NCBI GenBank assembly: GCA_026708115.1
Contig: JAPOVL010000027.1
Location: forward strand, 36,244-100,243
Reading direction: 5' to 3'
Length of the DNA: 64,000 nucleotides
Origin: Chloroflexota bacterium
GTDB lineage: Bacteria; Chloroflexota; Anaerolineae; Aggregatilineales; Phototrophicaceae
Numbering within the stretch: the first letter of the stretch is position 1; each line of letters begins with the position of its first letter. A program made the position numbers and the translations under genes. The notes under the pieces were generated by a model that saw nothing but the letters and a program-made list of their open reading frames with translations, was not told the origin of the DNA and searched no databases. Shown here piece after piece: positions 9,984 to 18,173 of this stretch.

Positions 9984-10025
9984 CTGCAGGGGCATTTCCG
10001 GCGTCAAGCCGTGACGCCCCTACAG
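9984..10025 (-). terminator. Hairpin between SBP and permease genes (candidate attenuator)
   Basis: CTGCAGGGGC at 9984-9993 pairs with GCCCCTACAG at 10016-10025 (one G-U), and an inner alternative stem is formed by GGCGTCA (10000-10006) and TGACGCC (10012-10018). No U-tract follows. The position between the SBP gene and the permeases suggests partial termination or 3'-end protection that keeps SBP mRNA in excess. The outer arm resembles the GTAGGGGCG repeat found elsewhere in this window. Confidence 0.4.
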
Positions 10026-10085
10026 TCATCGCAGGATGAAGCGCTTGTCGAATCGAAGGCCGGCAAGCGCTCAATCGCTAAACGG

Positions 10086-11336
10086 CTAACCTTCCATAAT
10101 CTGAGTGAAGCGTTCCTGACCGAGTTCGATGGCGCCGTCGATATCGCCATCGAGGATTGCGACTTGCAGCATCTCCAGCCAGGGACCGTTGGGGTCGTTG
10201 AACAGGTCATTGTAGACGGTGGTGTAGGGCGTAAAGCCCACTGCCAGGGCGCTGGCGGCAGTCATTTGCCGCTCGTCGCCCTCGAAGTAGGGGTTGTTGA
10301 CCAGTTCAAGACGGACCGGAATCTGCCCGTTGGCGGCATAAATCTCGATCTGCGCTTCGTCGCTCATGGTCCATTCGATGAAACGCCAGGCTTCTTCGAC
10401 ATGCTGGCTGCCGCTCGCTATCGCGATGACGTCGCCGCCGCCGAAGGAGGCCGCGCCGCCCTCTTTACCCGGGATATGGAAGACGTCGAAGTTCAAATCG
10501 GGATGGTCGTTCGTGAAGAGCGGGATGGCAAAATTGCCCATGCCGGCCATGCCGATATTGCCGCCGGTGAAAGCGCTCACGAAGTTGCTGCCGTTGTCGA
10601 TGCTGGCGCCCTCTGGCACGAGCCCCTCTTCCCAGATCGTATTGTAGAAGGCGAGCGCATCGCGGACGATCGGGTCGCTTGTGATGGTCGCTTCGGCGTA
10701 GTCGTCACTGAGCACATCGCCGCCGCTGGCCCAGATGAAGGGCAGGAAGGTGAAGGCGTTGCAGCCGGCGCAGTTCATCGAGAACCAATAGCCGTAAACC
10801 TCGTCGCCCAAGGCGTCGATGGCGCGCATGGCATCCAGCATCTCGTCCCAGGTCGTGGGCGGATTGTCCGGATCCAGGCCCGCCTGTTCAAACAGATCGA
10901 TGTTGTAGACGATGAAGGAGCCGTCGACCCCGGTTGGCACTGCGTAATTGCGCCCCTCGTACATGCCTAGGGCCATGTGCGCCGGCGTCAAAGTGTCGGC
11001 GTAGGGCAGTTCTTTGACGAAATCGGTGATATCGACCAATTGGCCGGCGGCCGCAAAGGCCGGTGTGTAGATCAAATCAATGCTGGCGATATCGGGCGGT
11101 TCGCCGGCAGCGATGGCGGCGCCCATCTTGGTGACGAATTCCGCGGACGGGATGACGGTCAGCTCGATCTGGCTATCGTTGCTGGCGTTCCACTCATCGA
11201 CCAGCGCCTGCGTCTGGAATGGAATCGACCTGACCCACATGGTCATGTTGATTTCTTCGTCCTGCGCCGAGGCAGGCAAGCTGCCCAAAACCAGGACAAT
11301 CGCGAGTACAAGCAGGATTAGTTTACGAGATGTCAT
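10086..11336 (-). CDS. Extracellular sugar-binding protein of ABC transporter (CUT1)
   Basis: 416 residues. The ATG at 11336 is chosen because GGAAGAAGG lies just upstream and it begins a classical Sec signal (MTSRKLILLVLAIV, cleavage after ASA). Longer upstream reading has no support. The mature part has the SBP type-1 fold features, for example VIPSAEFVTKMGAAIAAGEPPDI and a Trp/Tyr-rich central region. There is no lipobox Cys. It is the first gene of the arabinofuranoside operon and should define its substrate. A C-terminal sequence nearly identical to its own (FTQIM..EG-stop) recurs as a remnant upstream at 11768-11797. Confidence 0.92.
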   Translation of the reverse strand: MTSRKLILLVLAIVLVLGSLPASAQDEEINMTMWVRSIPFQTQALVDEWNASNDSQIELTVIPSAEFVTKMGAAIAAGEPPDIASIDLIYTPAFAAAGQLVDITDFVKELPYADTLTPAHMALGMYEGRNYAVPTGVDGSFIVYNIDLFEQAGLDPDNPPTTWDEMLDAMRAIDALGDEVYGYWFSMNCAGCNAFTFLPFIWASGGDVLSDDYAEATITSDPIVRDALAFYNTIWEEGLVPEGASIDNGSNFVSAFTGGNIGMAGMGNFAIPLFTNDHPDLNFDVFHIPGKEGGAASFGGGDVIAIASGSQHVEEAWRFIEWTMSDEAQIEIYAANGQIPVRLELVNNPYFEGDERQMTAASALAVGFTPYTTVYNDLFNDPNGPWLEMLQVAILDGDIDGAIELGQERFTQIMEG

Positions 11337-11488
11337 TTTCCTTCTTCCTTTTCTGAAGATTTGTGAACAGGAATTGTCGGGTTGCAACTCAGTAGCCTTT
11401 CGATATTGCCTCCTTTGCATCATGCCGCTTCGGCGAGAGAATCGCCTCTACATCCACGCCCAAGTCAAAACCAAGGCTAAAGCGATAG

Positions 11489-11516
11489 TTTATAGCAAGT
11501 GCCGCCCGTTTGCCAA
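11489..11516 (-). promoter_or_regulatory. Sigma70-type promoter of the arabinofuranoside operon
   Basis: On the minus strand the -35 box TTGGCA (11516-11511) and the -10 box TATAAA (11494-11489) are separated by 16 bases. Transcription would begin near 11480, giving a leader of about 145 bases before the SBP ATG. No other hexamer pair of this quality was seen between here and the start codon. Confidence 0.55.
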
Positions 11517-11552
11517 CACGTATTAGCGTTTGGCAGCGTATCCGTATTGGCA
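11511..11552. promoter_or_regulatory. TGCCAA/TTGGCA half-site cluster, candidate operator
   Basis: TGCCAA at 11511-11516 and TTGGCA at 11530-11535 form a perfect inverted repeat with 13 bases between; a further TTGGCA lies at 11547-11552. The first half-site is itself the -35 box of the operon promoter, so a bound regulator would block or contact RNA polymerase. No regulator gene is nearby. Confidence 0.35.
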
Positions 11553-11711
11553 GAAACTGGAGGTCTTAAGCTTCGAGGACACCGCAAGCACTGAGAACAA
11601 CCCTGGAGTATGGTTGCTTGCACATTGCTGGTCGTCTAGCGAATCTCAGGTACGACGGAATTCGATTCGGGTCCTGGAGTTGAGACGCTTGAGCGGCGCT
11701 CTGTGATGAGA

Positions 11712-11754
11712 GCCAACCTGCCGGTCGGGTGCTTGCACGAGCCGGCAGGTTGGC
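11712..11754 (-). terminator. 13-bp perfect hairpin downstream of SBP remnant
   Basis: GCCAACCTGCCGG (11712-11724) and its exact reverse complement (11742-11754) enclose a 17-base loop. On the minus strand it follows the stop codon of the SBP remnant by 13 bases. There is no T-run, so it may stabilise or attenuate rather than act as a strong terminator. Its placement copies the SBP-then-hairpin order of the five intact systems in this window. Confidence 0.45.
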
Positions 11755-11767
11755 CAAACGTGGAAGG

Positions 11768-11864
11768 CTAGCCTTCTGACATAATCTGCGTAAATTCATA
11801 ACATTCTCCGAAAATGACTAATTGTGTTTTGAACACAAATCGTGCGATGCCTTCACGCTTTCAT
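11768..11864 (-). pseudogene. Remnant of a sugar-binding protein gene
   Basis: Read leftward, positions 11797-11768 encode EFTQIMSEG followed by TAG; the intact SBP at 10086 ends RFTQIMEG-TAG, and the DNA around both stops is also alike. About 65 bases upstream a strong AGAAGGAGG is followed by ATG AAA GCG TGA (ATG at 11864), resembling the start of a secreted-protein gene but in another frame and immediately stopped. The simplest reading is an SBP gene that lost its middle. The matched tail is only about 30 bases, so chance or a shared regulatory motif cannot be fully excluded. It sits within 11337-11946, where I see no intact gene. Confidence 0.4.
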
Positions 11865-11946
11865 AGGACCTCCTTCTCCGCTGATGCGTTTGAACGAGAA
11901 CTATTCTAGTGATGCAGACGACAATAATTAGCGCGGTCGCTCCCTG

Positions 11947-12693
11947 TCAGAGCAGATTGGGCGGGACAGCCAACTGACGGAAGGCGGAAGCCGCCGCGTC
12001 CAGATGCGCTTTGCCGTCGCGCAGCGATATCTGCAAGTGACCCGGAACGAGCGCGTCAAATTCGACCTTTTCCATCTTGAACATGCTGTCGGCGTAGGCG
12101 TCGATGCGGCAGTCGTGGATATTCTGCCAGACGACCCTGCCGCCCCAGAAAACGAGATCGGCGCCGAGCAAGTAGGTTCGGTCGCCCCCGCGCATGAGAA
12201 AGCTGAGGTGGCCGTCGCAGTGTCCCGGCGTCTCGAAGGTTTCCAGTTCCAGGTTGCCGACCTTGATCACGTCGCCTTCGACAAGCTCCACATCCACCGG
12301 GCAGGGTGGCAGATAAAAATCTTCGGGGAAGAAATTCGCGGCTTTGGCGACATCAAGCGCGACTGCTTTCTCGTCGGCGTTTCGGATTACTGGCGCGGCG
12401 AAGGCAGACGAATAGACTTCGACATCGAGACGCTTTTGCGCTTCGGCCGCTGCGCCGATGTGATCACAATGATAATGGGTCAGAATGAGCTTGCGGATCT
12501 TGCCGGGGTCGAGGCCGTCGGCGCGGATGTGTTCGAGGATGGTATCGAAGTCTCTGTCCATGCCCATGCCGGGATCAACCAGCGCCAGTTCATCGCCGCT
12601 ATTGAGGACAAAAACGTGGCAGTCGAGCCTTCCTGACAGTCCGTATCCGAAATAGCCGCCGCCAACAACATGAAGATCGCTTGTCATTTTCAT
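11947..12693 (-). CDS. MBL-fold metallo-hydrolase
   Basis: 248 residues, the typical length of a stand-alone metallo-beta-lactamase-fold hydrolase. The metal motif H73-x-H75-x-D77-H78 is in LTHYHCDHIG; later ligands are probably in TPGHCDGH, GADLVF and VPGH. No signal peptide. Such proteins hydrolyse esters, thioesters or lactones; the exact substrate cannot be told. It is transcribed leftward, divergent from the VOC gene at 12841, across a 147-base gap. Two candidate ATG starts six bases apart cannot be separated. Confidence 0.85.
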   Translation of the reverse strand: MKMTSDLHVVGGGYFGYGLSGRLDCHVFVLNSGDELALVDPGMGMDRDFDTILEHIRADGLDPGKIRKLILTHYHCDHIGAAAEAQKRLDVEVYSSAFAAPVIRNADEKAVALDVAKAANFFPEDFYLPPCPVDVELVEGDVIKVGNLELETFETPGHCDGHLSFLMRGGDRTYLLGADLVFWGGRVVWQNIHDCRIDAYADSMFKMEKVEFDALVPGHLQISLRDGKAHLDAAASAFRQLAVPPNLL

Positions 12694-12798
12694 GTGGCTT
12701 CTCCAAGGCCTTTAAGCACACTACAAATAGAACCAATTTGGGGACCATAGTCAAGCATTTGGCTGGCTAGGGCTATCGGATGCCTTGGCGGGCTGACA

Positions 12799-12807
12799 TG
12801 TTATACT
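12799..12807 (+). promoter_or_regulatory. Candidate extended -10 promoter
   Basis: TGT followed by TATACT (12802-12807) is an extended -10 element; no good -35 box lies 16-18 bases upstream. It precedes the VOC gene by about 33 bases, with GGGAGAG as ribosome binding site. A near-identical GTTATACT occurs in the next promoter at 13683. Confidence 0.35.
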
Positions 12808-12840
12808 GGCGCGGACATCTTACACGTACGGGAGAGAGAC

Positions 12841-13611
12841 ATGATCTTGGGCATTGACCACATTGTCATCGCCGGACCGGACCTGGACAGGCTGACAGCG
12901 ACCTTTGACTCGCATGGCTTCCATGTTGTTGGCGGCGGACGTCACCCGATTGGCTCCTATAACAACTTGATCGGCTTACTTGACGGCGCCTACATCGAGT
13001 TGCTGTCTTTTTACGAGGATAGCCCCGATCATTACTGGTGGGAGGCGGTCCATGAACGCGGTGGCGGCTTGATTGACTTCTGTATGGAGACGGACGATGT
13101 TCGCGCGGATTACGCAGTATTCGAAGCGGGGGGCGTCGAGATGAGTCCGCTGGTCGGCTTGAGCCGCCTTCGCGTCGATGGCTATCGCCTCAAGTGGCTG
13201 AACAACGAAATCTACAGCGACTTTCAGGGGCTAATTCCCTTCATCATTGAAGACGAAACGCCACGAGAGGAACGTGTGCCGAAGGAAAGACATCATGCCA
13301 ACGGAGTAACAGGCATTGATACCATCACCCTGGCGGCGCGCGATCTGGAAAGGGCGCGACGGATCATGGGAGCGGCATTGGGACAAGCGGGCGAGCCAGT
13401 TAATGACGAAGACCTGAATGCCTCCGGCGTTGTCTTTCAAGCCGGTCGGCATCGACTGGAGTACCTGGCGCCGAATGACGCCAGCAGCCCGCTTCACGAG
13501 CACATTGAAGCGAACAGGCCGGCGCCATATCGGATACGCTTCCGCAGCGACGGCGAAGCGAGGTCTATCCCGCCAGAAGAGGCTGCTGGCGTGAGGATTG
13601 CCCTGATCTAG
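12841..13611 (+). CDS. VOC superfamily (glyoxalase-like) protein
   Basis: 256 residues made of two vicinal-oxygen-chelate modules. The first begins with ILGIDHIVIAGPDLDRL, the second near residue 157 with GIDTITLAARDLERA. The single-chain two-module form resembles Glyoxalase_3-type proteins, which are mostly uncharacterised; dioxygenase, lyase or isomerase activity is possible. Candidate metal residues are His6 and the Glu in AYIELLSFYED. ATG with GGGAGAGAGAC directly upstream. It stands alone between two promoters. Confidence 0.8.
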   Translation: MILGIDHIVIAGPDLDRLTATFDSHGFHVVGGGRHPIGSYNNLIGLLDGAYIELLSFYEDSPDHYWWEAVHERGGGLIDFCMETDDVRADYAVFEAGGVEMSPLVGLSRLRVDGYRLKWLNNEIYSDFQGLIPFIIEDETPREERVPKERHHANGVTGIDTITLAARDLERARRIMGAALGQAGEPVNDEDLNASGVVFQAGRHRLEYLAPNDASSPLHEHIEANRPAPYRIRFRSDGEARSIPPEEAAGVRIALI

Positions 13612-13660
13612 CAGCTTCGATTTCCACTATCAATAAGCGGCTCGGCATTACGCGTTTACT

Positions 13661-13689
13661 TTGGCGACGATTGTGAAAGGCGTTATACT
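13661..13689 (+). promoter_or_regulatory. Sigma70-type promoter
   Basis: TTGGCG (13661-13666), 17-base spacer, TATACT (13684-13689). It would start transcription near 13697, about 75 bases before the flavin-protein gene, and may also drive the ribose-type ABC operon that begins 53 bases after that gene. Confidence 0.55.
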
Positions 13690-13770
13690 TGGCTCAAATA
13701 AGGTGCCCGCTGGCGGCAAGTGTCCGGCGGCATGAATACTGATTGTGTGTGTTTGGAGGATAAGGAACTT

Positions 13771-14286
13771 ATGAGCGAAGAACGAAAATACCCCGAATGG
13801 ATGGGCAAGATGCGCGGGTTATATCCGCCGGAGATCAAGGAATTTCTGGATGGGGCGGTGGTGGCGCGCATTGCCACGATCGATAGCAAGGGCGACCCCT
13901 ATATCACGCCGGTCTGGCAAGAATGGGACGGCGAGGCGATGTGGGTCATCCCGCGCGCGAAGACCATTTTCGCCCAGCACTTGATGCGCAATCCGCGCTG
14001 TTCGGTGTCCTGCGCCATGGATGTCAGCCCCTATACGCGCGTCCTGTTCCGCGGCGCCGCTGAAATTGTCGAGGGACCGGCCTTGATGCACGGGGAGTGG
14101 CTGGAAATCGCGCGGCGCATGGCGGTTCGTTACCTGGGCGAGCGCGGCCCGGAATACCTTGAACCGTCAAGAGTCCGCCCGCGCTATCTGGTGCGAATTG
14201 CGCCGGAAAAGACGATTTCCTGGGAAGGGGTCGAGTGGGCGGCCAAGTATCTTGATGACCCGGACGCGCCGGCAGCCCCGCACTAG
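13771..14286 (+). CDS. Pyridoxamine 5'-phosphate oxidase-like FMN-binding split-barrel protein
   Basis: 171 residues from the ATG at 13771, chosen because TTTGGAGGATAAGGA lies just upstream; an in-frame ATG 51 bases earlier has no such site. The core ARIATIDSKGDPYITPVW followed by MWVIPRAKT matches the FMN-binding split barrel of PNPOx-like and F420/flavin reductases. No signal peptide. Stand-alone members bind FMN, F420 or haem, and many are not characterised. It precedes the ribose-type transporter operon by 53 bases and may be co-transcribed. Confidence 0.8.
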   Translation: MSEERKYPEWMGKMRGLYPPEIKEFLDGAVVARIATIDSKGDPYITPVWQEWDGEAMWVIPRAKTIFAQHLMRNPRCSVSCAMDVSPYTRVLFRGAAEIVEGPALMHGEWLEIARRMAVRYLGERGPEYLEPSRVRPRYLVRIAPEKTISWEGVEWAAKYLDDPDAPAAPH

Positions 14287-14339
14287 TGGCGGCATTGTGC
14301 CCCCGGGGCGGCGTTTGCAGATCAGTTTGACAGTCAGGA

Positions 14340-15323
14340 ATGCGCATGAGCCTGGCCAAGCCATACGAGTCCGCGACAGGATTCAGCAGTTGGCGTTTGC
14401 GTAAGCTGGTAGTCGATTTCGGCGTATACATGGCGCTGGCCGTCTTGCTTATTGCCGCCATATTCTTGACGCCGAAATTGTATGAGGTCAACACGATTGC
14501 AGTGGTCATGCGGCAAGCGTCGCAGTTAGGCATTGTGGCGATCGGGCAGACGATGATTTTGCTGGTCGCCGGCCTTGACTTGTCGGTCGGCGGCATTTTC
14601 ATCATGACCTCGATCGTGGTGGCGGAAGTTACCAACGGCCGGGACGAGATGGTATTGCCGGCAATTCTGATCTCGCTGGGCATTGGCGCGCTAATTGGCG
14701 CCGGCAATGGCGTCCTGGTGACAAAGCGCCGCGTGCCTCCCTTTGTGGCGACTCTGGGCATGCTGGTGTTGGTGAAAGGGGCGACGCAAGCCTACACGAA
14801 GGGCGTACCGGGCGGCTTCGTCCCAGACGTACTGGGCATCGTCAATCAGTCCTGGTTTGTGCTTTCGATTCCGCTGCTTTTGTGGTTGGGGCTGAATGCG
14901 TTCTTCATTTTCGTATTGCGGCGCACCGCCTACGGGCGCAAGGTCTATGCCGTGGGCAGCAACACCGAAGCGGCGCGCCTTTCGGGCATCTCGGTCGATG
15001 TCATCCGAATTTCCGTATATATCCTGGGCAGCTGCCTGGCGGTGGTTTCCGGCGTGGTGCTGACGGGTTATGTCGGCTATGTGGATCGCTTCATTGGCAC
15101 AGGGCTGGAACTGGATTCGATTGCGGCGGCGATCGTGGGCGGGACCGCCTTCGTCGGCGGGCGCGGCGGCTTGCTGGGGACCATCGCCGGCGTGCTGATG
15201 ATACAGATATTGAGTACGATGGCGCTGCTGATGGGCTTGGATATCGAGGTGCAGTTCATCATAAAGGGCTTGGTGATTCTGGGCGCGGTCACCTTGTACA
15301 GCGTCGCCAGTATCGAAGAGTGA
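14340..15323 (+). CDS. Ribose-type ABC transporter permease (RbsC-like), first copy
   Basis: 327-residue CUT2 permease with about eight to ten hydrophobic segments. The signature GQTMILLVAGLDLSVGG near residue 62 and the C-terminal GTAFVGGRGGLLGTIAG are diagnostic of RbsC/XylH/AraH-type proteins. The protein could start at the first ATG (14340) or at a second ATG two codons on. The operon order is permease, SBP, ATPase, permease, aminotransferase, so it contains two different permeases that probably form a heterodimer. Confidence 0.9.
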   Translation: MRMSLAKPYESATGFSSWRLRKLVVDFGVYMALAVLLIAAIFLTPKLYEVNTIAVVMRQASQLGIVAIGQTMILLVAGLDLSVGGIFIMTSIVVAEVTNGRDEMVLPAILISLGIGALIGAGNGVLVTKRRVPPFVATLGMLVLVKGATQAYTKGVPGGFVPDVLGIVNQSWFVLSIPLLLWLGLNAFFIFVLRRTAYGRKVYAVGSNTEAARLSGISVDVIRISVYILGSCLAVVSGVVLTGYVGYVDRFIGTGLELDSIAAAIVGGTAFVGGRGGLLGTIAGVLMIQILSTMALLMGLDIEVQFIIKGLVILGAVTLYSVASIEE

Positions 15324-15427
15324 GGATGGGAGTGAAAAGGGGGACGATTGGAACAATCAATACTTTAGGAAGCAGGTCATGCGCAATTACGCGCTTTGAC
15401 GTATAGAAAACTTAAGGAGGAAATCTA

Positions 15428-16570
15428 ATGTTGAAGAAACTGACTTTCGGGCTGCTGATCATGTCCTTGCTACTCGGAACGTCTCTTGTGTCGATTGGAC
15501 AAGACGACGGCATGATGGAGTTTGAAATCACGCAAGAGATGATTGATGCGTCGCCGTATTTGCAAAGCGTGATTCCGCGCCTGGATGAAGTCTATGACAC
15601 CAGCGAATTCGCCAAGGACCCGCCCTATCGCATCGCCTTCGCCGCGCAGGGCACCAGCAACGCCTGGTCGGCGCTGATGGATGCCCATGCCTATTGGTAT
15701 GTTGAGGAATTGGGCGAAGATGTCGTATCCGAGTTGCTATACGGAGACGCGCAAGCCAGCGCTGACATACAGGTGCCGCAAGTGGAAGACTTGCTGGCGC
15801 AGGAGCCTGACGCGCTGATCCTGGTGCCGATGGGCGCGGCGGCATTGTCGGCGCCGGTCGAGCGGGCGATGATGCAGGGCGTTCCGGTTGTGCTCTGCGC
15901 CAGCGCGGTGGAAACCGACAACTTCGTCACCGAGGTCGGGACCAATCTCTACACCGTCGGCGCTAATTTGGCAACCTGGCTGATTGACACGGTCGGCGCT
16001 GATGGCAACTTCCTGATGATGACGGGCATCCCGGGCGTGACGACATCGGTCATCATGGAAGAAGGCGCCCTGGCCGTCTTCGACGCCTACGGAATTGAAC
16101 TGCTCGACAACCAACCGGGCGAGTGGTCGCCGGCCAAAGGCAAACAGATCATGGAAACCTGGCTGGCGCAGCACGGCGACGAGATCGATGGCATCTGGAC
16201 CGGCGGCGCGCAGATGGCGCAGGGCATCATCAGCGCCTATGAGGATGCCGGCATGGAGATCCCGCCGATCGCGGGCGGAGAGATGCAGAACGGCTTCTTG
16301 CGTTCGGCGATGGAACACGGCTTCCCATTCTATGCCTGGATGTATCCCAACGCGATGATCACGATCTGCCTCGACGCCGCGATTCAGATTCTGCAGGGCG
16401 AACCTACCTCGCGCTTCATTGATTTTGTCGACACGATGCCCGAAGCCCGCCCCTTCACCGATGCCGAGGCCGCGGATTACTACAGACCGAGATGGAGCGA
16501 CGACGTGCATGGTCCGATTACCATGTCGGATGAGAAACTGGCGGAGCTTGGCTTCCTCGTTGAAGAATAA
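15428..16570 (+). CDS. Ribose-type periplasmic sugar-binding protein
   Basis: 380 residues starting with a Sec signal (MLKKLTFGLLIMSLLLGTS) without lipobox Cys. AAGGAGG lies a few bases before the ATG. The mature sequence has the Peripla_BP_4 arrangement: PYRIAFAAQGTSNAWSALMD at the first strand and IDGIWTGGAQMAQGIISAYEDAGM near residue 255. It should bind a monosaccharide or small cyclic compound for the adjacent permeases. The 104-base gap before it holds no clear promoter. A strong hairpin follows its stop. Confidence 0.88.
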   Translation: MLKKLTFGLLIMSLLLGTSLVSIGQDDGMMEFEITQEMIDASPYLQSVIPRLDEVYDTSEFAKDPPYRIAFAAQGTSNAWSALMDAHAYWYVEELGEDVVSELLYGDAQASADIQVPQVEDLLAQEPDALILVPMGAAALSAPVERAMMQGVPVVLCASAVETDNFVTEVGTNLYTVGANLATWLIDTVGADGNFLMMTGIPGVTTSVIMEEGALAVFDAYGIELLDNQPGEWSPAKGKQIMETWLAQHGDEIDGIWTGGAQMAQGIISAYEDAGMEIPPIAGGEMQNGFLRSAMEHGFPFYAWMYPNAMITICLDAAIQILQGEPTSRFIDFVDTMPEARPFTDAEAADYYRPRWSDDVHGPITMSDEKLAELGFLVEE

Positions 16571-16597
16571 GGTATCCGCCAGAACTTGAGACACTTG

Positions 16598-16636
16598 CGG
16601 TATCCGGGGAGCATGACCGCCCGGGTACCGCTTTTC
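16598..16636 (+). terminator. Intrinsic terminator/attenuator after the ribose-type SBP
   Basis: GCGGTATCCGGG (16598-16609) pairs with CCCGGGTACCGC (16621-16632) through 12 base pairs including one G-U, with an 11-base loop, followed by TTTT. It lies between the SBP and the ATPase gene and would lower expression of the membrane components relative to the SBP. Confidence 0.65.
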
Positions 16637-16661
16637 CGTCGACAGACGGAGCGAGGCACGA

Positions 16662-18173
16662 GTGAGCGAATACATCCTGGAGATGCTTAATATCTCTAAG
16701 TCATTTGCTGGCGTGCAAGCCTTGAAGGATGTCACGATCCGCTGCAAGCCTGGCCAGGTCTATGGGCTTGTGGGCGAGAATGGCGCCGGCAAGTCGACCT
16801 TGATGAAGATCCTGGCGGGCGCCTATAGGGCGGATGCCGGCGAGATCATCTACAAGGGTGAACAGCGGGAGCAGGCGTCGGCGGGAGAGGTCATCGACAG
16901 CGGTATCAGCATCATCTATCAAGAACTTGCGCTGGTGCAGCAAATGTCCGTAGCTGAGAACATCTTCCTGGGTCGCGAACCGCGCTACACGCTTGGCGTG
17001 CTGAACCTAAGGGCGCTTCACAGCAGAGCCGCGGCGCTGCTTAAGCGTTTGGGCGTTCGGCTGGATACACGATTGCCTGTCAGCGAGCTGACGGTCGCTC
17101 AGCGTCAATCGGTGGAGATTGCCAAGGCGCTGTCTCAGAATGCCGATCTGATCGTCATGGATGAGCCATCGGCGATCCTGGCCGGCAGTGAGTTGGACCA
17201 ACTGTTCCGTATCATCGAGTCGCTGGTAGAGCAGGGCGTCACTATCATCTACATCTCACATCGTCTGGAAGAAGTCTTTCGCATTGCTGATACGGTCACT
17301 GTGCTGAAGGATGGCGAATTGGTCGACACGCGAAGCATCGATCAGTTGGATCGACCCACTTTGGTCGAGCTGATGGTCGGGCGGCCGCTGGATGAGATTT
17401 TCCCACAGACAGAGCACGAGCAGGGTGAACTGATACTGGTTGCCGAGAATATCTCCACCAATACCATATTGGAAGACGCCAGCCTGGCACTCTACAAGGG
17501 CGAGATTTTGGGGATCGCCGGCATGGTCGGTTCCGGCCGGACGGAGCTGGCGCGGGCTCTCTTTGGGGCGGATCCCTTGACGAGCGGGACCATCACGCTG
17601 GTTGGTGACAAGAGCGCTCGCTGGAACAATCCGTCGCAGGCGATAGCTTCCGGTCTGGTGCTGGTGCCAGAGGATCGCAAAACGCACGGGCTATTCACTT
17701 CGCTGTCCGTTCGCATCAACATCACGTTGCCAATCCTTTCGTTTCTCACGCGTTTTGGCGTGCTGCAAAGCTCGCTAGAGAACAAAATCGTTGCGGAGGC
17801 GCAAGAGCGCCTGTCCATAGTGATGGCTTCCGCCGATCAGGAAGCGCAATACCTGAGCGGGGGCAATCAGCAGAAGGTTGTGCTGGCGAAGTGGCTGGAG
17901 ACAGATCCGGCGGTGGTCATACTGGACGAGCCGACTCGGGGCGTCGATGTCGGCGCAAAGTTCGAAATCTACAAGCTGATGCGTCAGTTGAACGATCGCG
18001 GCATCGGGATTGTGATGATTTCGTCCGAGCTGCCCGAGGTGATCGGGATGAGCGATCGCATTCTGGTCATGAACAATGGATGTATTGTGGGCGAAGTCGC
18101 GCAGGAGGAGGCGACAGAGGCTGGCATCATTGAACTGGCCACCATGGCTGACGCGGGAGCGAACCATTCATGA
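16662..18173 (+). CDS. Ribose-type ABC transporter, double ATP-binding protein (RbsA/MglA-like)
   Basis: 503 residues with two fused ABC domains, the normal CUT2 size. The first has Walker A GENGAGKST, a degenerate signature (LTVAQRQSVE) and Walker B LIVMDEPSA. The second has a degenerate Walker A (GMVGSGRTE), the intact signature LSGGNQQK and Walker B VVILDEPTRG. This asymmetry is normal in the family, with one functional composite site. It starts with GTG (16662), with GAGG seven bases upstream. Its stop overlaps the next permease start by ATGA. Confidence 0.92.
   Translation: MSEYILEMLNISKSFAGVQALKDVTIRCKPGQVYGLVGENGAGKSTLMKILAGAYRADAGEIIYKGEQREQASAGEVIDSGISIIYQELALVQQMSVAENIFLGREPRYTLGVLNLRALHSRAAALLKRLGVRLDTRLPVSELTVAQRQSVEIAKALSQNADLIVMDEPSAILAGSELDQLFRIIESLVEQGVTIIYISHRLEEVFRIADTVTVLKDGELVDTRSIDQLDRPTLVELMVGRPLDEIFPQTEHEQGELILVAENISTNTILEDASLALYKGEILGIAGMVGSGRTELARALFGADPLTSGTITLVGDKSARWNNPSQAIASGLVLVPEDRKTHGLFTSLSVRINITLPILSFLTRFGVLQSSLENKIVAEAQERLSIVMASADQEAQYLSGGNQQKVVLAKWLETDPAVVILDEPTRGVDVGAKFEIYKLMRQLNDRGIGIVMISSELPEVIGMSDRILVMNNGCIVGEVAQEEATEAGIIELATMADAGANHS

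Noticed and set aside
9951..10970. Long open frame opposite to the SBP gene (339 residues)
   Set aside because: Antisense shadow of a clear SBP gene; no homology-like features.
11566..11799. Open frame of 77 residues upstream of the arabinofuranoside operon
   Set aside because: It runs through the 13-bp hairpin and the SBP remnant in a different frame; composition is not protein-like.
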